From NCBI RefSeq assembly GCF_030463565.1, contig NC_134651.1, forward strand, positions 15,698,734 through 15,762,733: 64,000 bases of DNA. Reading direction: 5' to 3'. This document shows, in pieces, positions 61,635 to 64,000 of the stretch. This stretch comes from Pelecanus crispus. Taxonomy: Eukaryota; Chordata; Aves; Pelecaniformes; Pelecanidae. Positions within the stretch are counted from its first letter, which is position 1. Every line of letters begins with the position of its first letter. The notes beneath the pieces are model-generated. The model did no database searches and was not told where the DNA came from. It worked only from the letters and a program-made list of their open reading frames with translations. A program made the translations under genes and the position numbers.

Positions 61635-64000
61635 GTATGACATAGAAAGCTCTGGTTTATTTTTCTTGTTGACACTATTAGCTCCACATTGTTCTCTACA
61701 TTTCCTTCATTTTATAAAATATTTATTTCCATATAAAACTTATGTTATTAAGATCAATAGCCATGAGGGATTTAATTATTGAAATGTTTAGTAACAGATG
61801 TGTGCATTTTGCTTGTCAAAAATTTATAAACATTTATCACATGTACCATTAAGTGACCATTAAATTGGATTTATGCTCTGAATTTGGAACCTTGCTGACA
61901 GGCTTAATATGCTTATACTCATCCATACTGACAACTCTTCAGTCATTACTTCATTAATAATTTGGGAAATCTGAAGCTGTATCTTTCTGATAGTAAACTT
62001 TTCAGTCCATAAGAAATTCTTTGCTACTTATACAGCTGTGTTTTGGAAGGACTTTTTTTTTTTTTTTTTGAAAACTACATGAATCCAGTTGTCACTAGTG
62101 AGTGGTAAGAAAACTGAGCAGGGAAATGCACATTGTGTATTTTCCCTAAATCAAGATCTCCCTGCCCAAGTTAATGTTATAATGTTGCTTGAAATTTTTT
62201 TGCATCAGACCTATTATTTGTCCCAAAGAGGTGAACTTCGTTTCAGGTGTTCCCTCAATACTGACAGCACTGGAAAAGGTGTGTGAGCTTCTCAGTAATA
62301 ACTGAAGGCAGTGTGCTGTGATGGCCCATGTTCATGAAATGGTCATAGAGCTCAGGAAGAGCACTGGGGGAGACCAGCCAAAGGACTGGTGCTGCAGCCT
62401 GTAGGGAAGCCTGGGAGCTTGTACTACCCAGCAAGATAAAGTGGTGAGGGTGCCTTACTGAGGGAACTCTATCAGAGACTGTACGGAAGTCCACTTAGCT
62501 GCAGAACATAAGCATCGTGTAATGTGCTAGTGAGCTTGTGCAGTTAAAAAAAAAAAAAAAAGTGCTTGTGCTTATTGTAGCATTTCTGAAATTTGTCATA
62601 TTGAAGCTAGTATGAAATATGTCAGAAATGCCTTACGGGAATCTGTAGAGGAAATCTAAGAGTTGTGTTGTGTTCTCTCAGAAAGTAGAGAATGGCTACT
62701 AGATAAAAGATCAGCGTTTTAGTCTAGCCAGGAACAAAAGTTGTATATTGCCAAGAACAGTCATTAAATAAAATCTCTTTACATGAAAAAGCTGAGCAGC
62801 CTAGGTATACCCTATTTTTCAGGTTTGTAAGTAATTGAACACTGAGGGATTAAAAGTGTAGTTGAACTTGCAGTGTAGGAATGGATTATTTTCCTTTTGA
62901 TTTTTGTGAATCTTGATAATACACTGGAAAACGTATATGTTTCTTTGGAATCTTATTTACCTGAAATTGCATAGAGAAGGCCACTGTCATCGTAGTCACC
63001 TTAATGAAAATTTTCTCTAAGAACTGTCATGTTTGGAGAAAATGGAGTAATGCTAGGGTATATGAGAAATAGTAATGGAAAAAACCATTGTGCTATTTAC
63101 TTGTATGCTATCATCTAAATCTTAGGCTTAGAGCCATAGACCACCTCTTTCTGAAGGTATGGTTGGATATGGAGTCTCTTAGAAGCAGGAACAAAATGGA
63201 CTGTAGACAGTATGGTAGGCAAGGATAGGCAAAGTTTATTTTGTCTTCCGAGGTGTTTTGAAATAAGCTGGTTCTAATGCATTTCATGTTGGCATGTGCA
63301 AAGAACTTAATGAGGCAATTTAAGAGTCATTACAGTTGCCCTTAGTCACAGAGGATGGATGAAGTTCCAGAAAATTGCAGATGGGCAACACTATCTTTTG
63401 AAAAGGGCATATATAGGAGCAAGGCAGGAAAGGAGGATCCAGGTTTAACAGGTACAGGGATTAACTCTACAGTCATCTTGTAGCTCCTTGAAAGTGATAA
63501 AGGAGCCAAATAATAGCCATCATAGTTGTTGCTAACAGTTTTGTCAAACTTAGTTTCTTTCTAACGTGGTAATAGTTCTTGTGGTAGGAAGAAACAGTAA
63601 ATGTGATAAATTCTGACTTAAGTAAGACTTTTGGCATGGTTTAACAGGCTGTCTTTTGAGATAATATATCAATTGAAGTTTCTAAAAAATGCATCCTAGT
63701 TTGAGTTATTAGTGAAAATATCCTGACTAAATTATAAATTAAACCCTGGGAGGAGAATGGTGCATTGCTGCTTCAGAAGCTAAGACTAGAATGAAGCCTT
63801 GAGCTGTCAAAGTAATTAATAGACAGGCTCTAGTTCAGCAGGACCAGGTATAGTGTCCTGCACTTTGGTTGTACTTCAGTAGCACCCATAGAAGTTGAAT
63901 AGTTAAGAAGTGGTTTCTTGGGAAAGATCTGGGTTGTTTTTGAATCTCAAGGTGAGTCATGTCACTTTAATACATGAAAAGAAACACCTTATTGGCACAA
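61635..64000 (+). other. DLG1: DLG1 intron 3 (partial, runs off the window)
   Basis: AT-rich sequence after the GTATGA donor. It contains a long T tract (about 62050-62068) and a 16-base A tract (about 62547-62562). I see no further exon; the next known DLG1 coding segment (starting K-Y-R-Y in mammals) is not in the window. Confidence 0.8.

Noticed and set aside
1..64000. CRISPR arrays, tRNA/rRNA genes, bacterial operons, or a novel multi-gene system
   Set aside because: No spaced direct repeats, no tRNA-like cloverleaf or B-box word noticed, no compact gene clusters. The sequence is ordinary vertebrate intergenic and intronic DNA around DLG1.

Overview
The window is vertebrate nuclear DNA, most likely from a bird and probably from Neoaves. 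It contains the 5' end of one recognisable protein-coding gene, DLG1 (SAP97, a MAGUK scaffold), on the + strand. The bird call rests on CR1 LINE remnants, an ERVL-type solo LTR that I recognise from memory as abundant in Neoaves, a compact CpG-island promoter, and DLG1 exons that translate almost like the mammalian protein. No bacterial, CRISPR or tRNA/rRNA feature is visible.

Layout. Positions 1-44,700 are intergenic as far as I can tell: a GC-rich stretch (1 to about 5.2 kb), then increasingly AT-rich DNA. It holds two decayed antisense CR1 fragments (about 23.25-23.96 kb and 36.43-36.80 kb), some AT-rich blocks that look like conserved non-coding elements, and a GC-raised island with a 231-codon antisense open frame (41.8-42.5 kb) that I cannot identify. 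Positions 44,880-46,390 are a CpG island with an 11-bp minisatellite, a G-run tract, GC boxes, a CACGTG E-box, an inverted CCAAT box and a YY1-like site. DLG1 coding exons are at 46,037-46,055, 46,365-46,496 and 61,468-61,634. Together they encode residues 1-106, which cover the N-terminal L27 domain and the start of the linker. Intron 2 (about 15 kb) carries a sense-strand CR1 fragment, a complete solo LTR with a 5-bp target duplication, and a 219-bp near-palindrome. Intron 3 runs off the window; the PDZ, SH3 and guanylate-kinase exons lie beyond it.

I found no convincing new multi-gene system. The observations most worth checking are: intron 1 is exactly 103 codons long and stop-free in the DLG1 frame, so its retention would be in frame; the 219-bp intronic palindrome has arms that differ only by transitions; the solo LTR in sense orientation keeps a perfect CRE; and a short-unit minisatellite lies just upstream of the promoter. 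Most long open frames in the GC-rich parts are chance.
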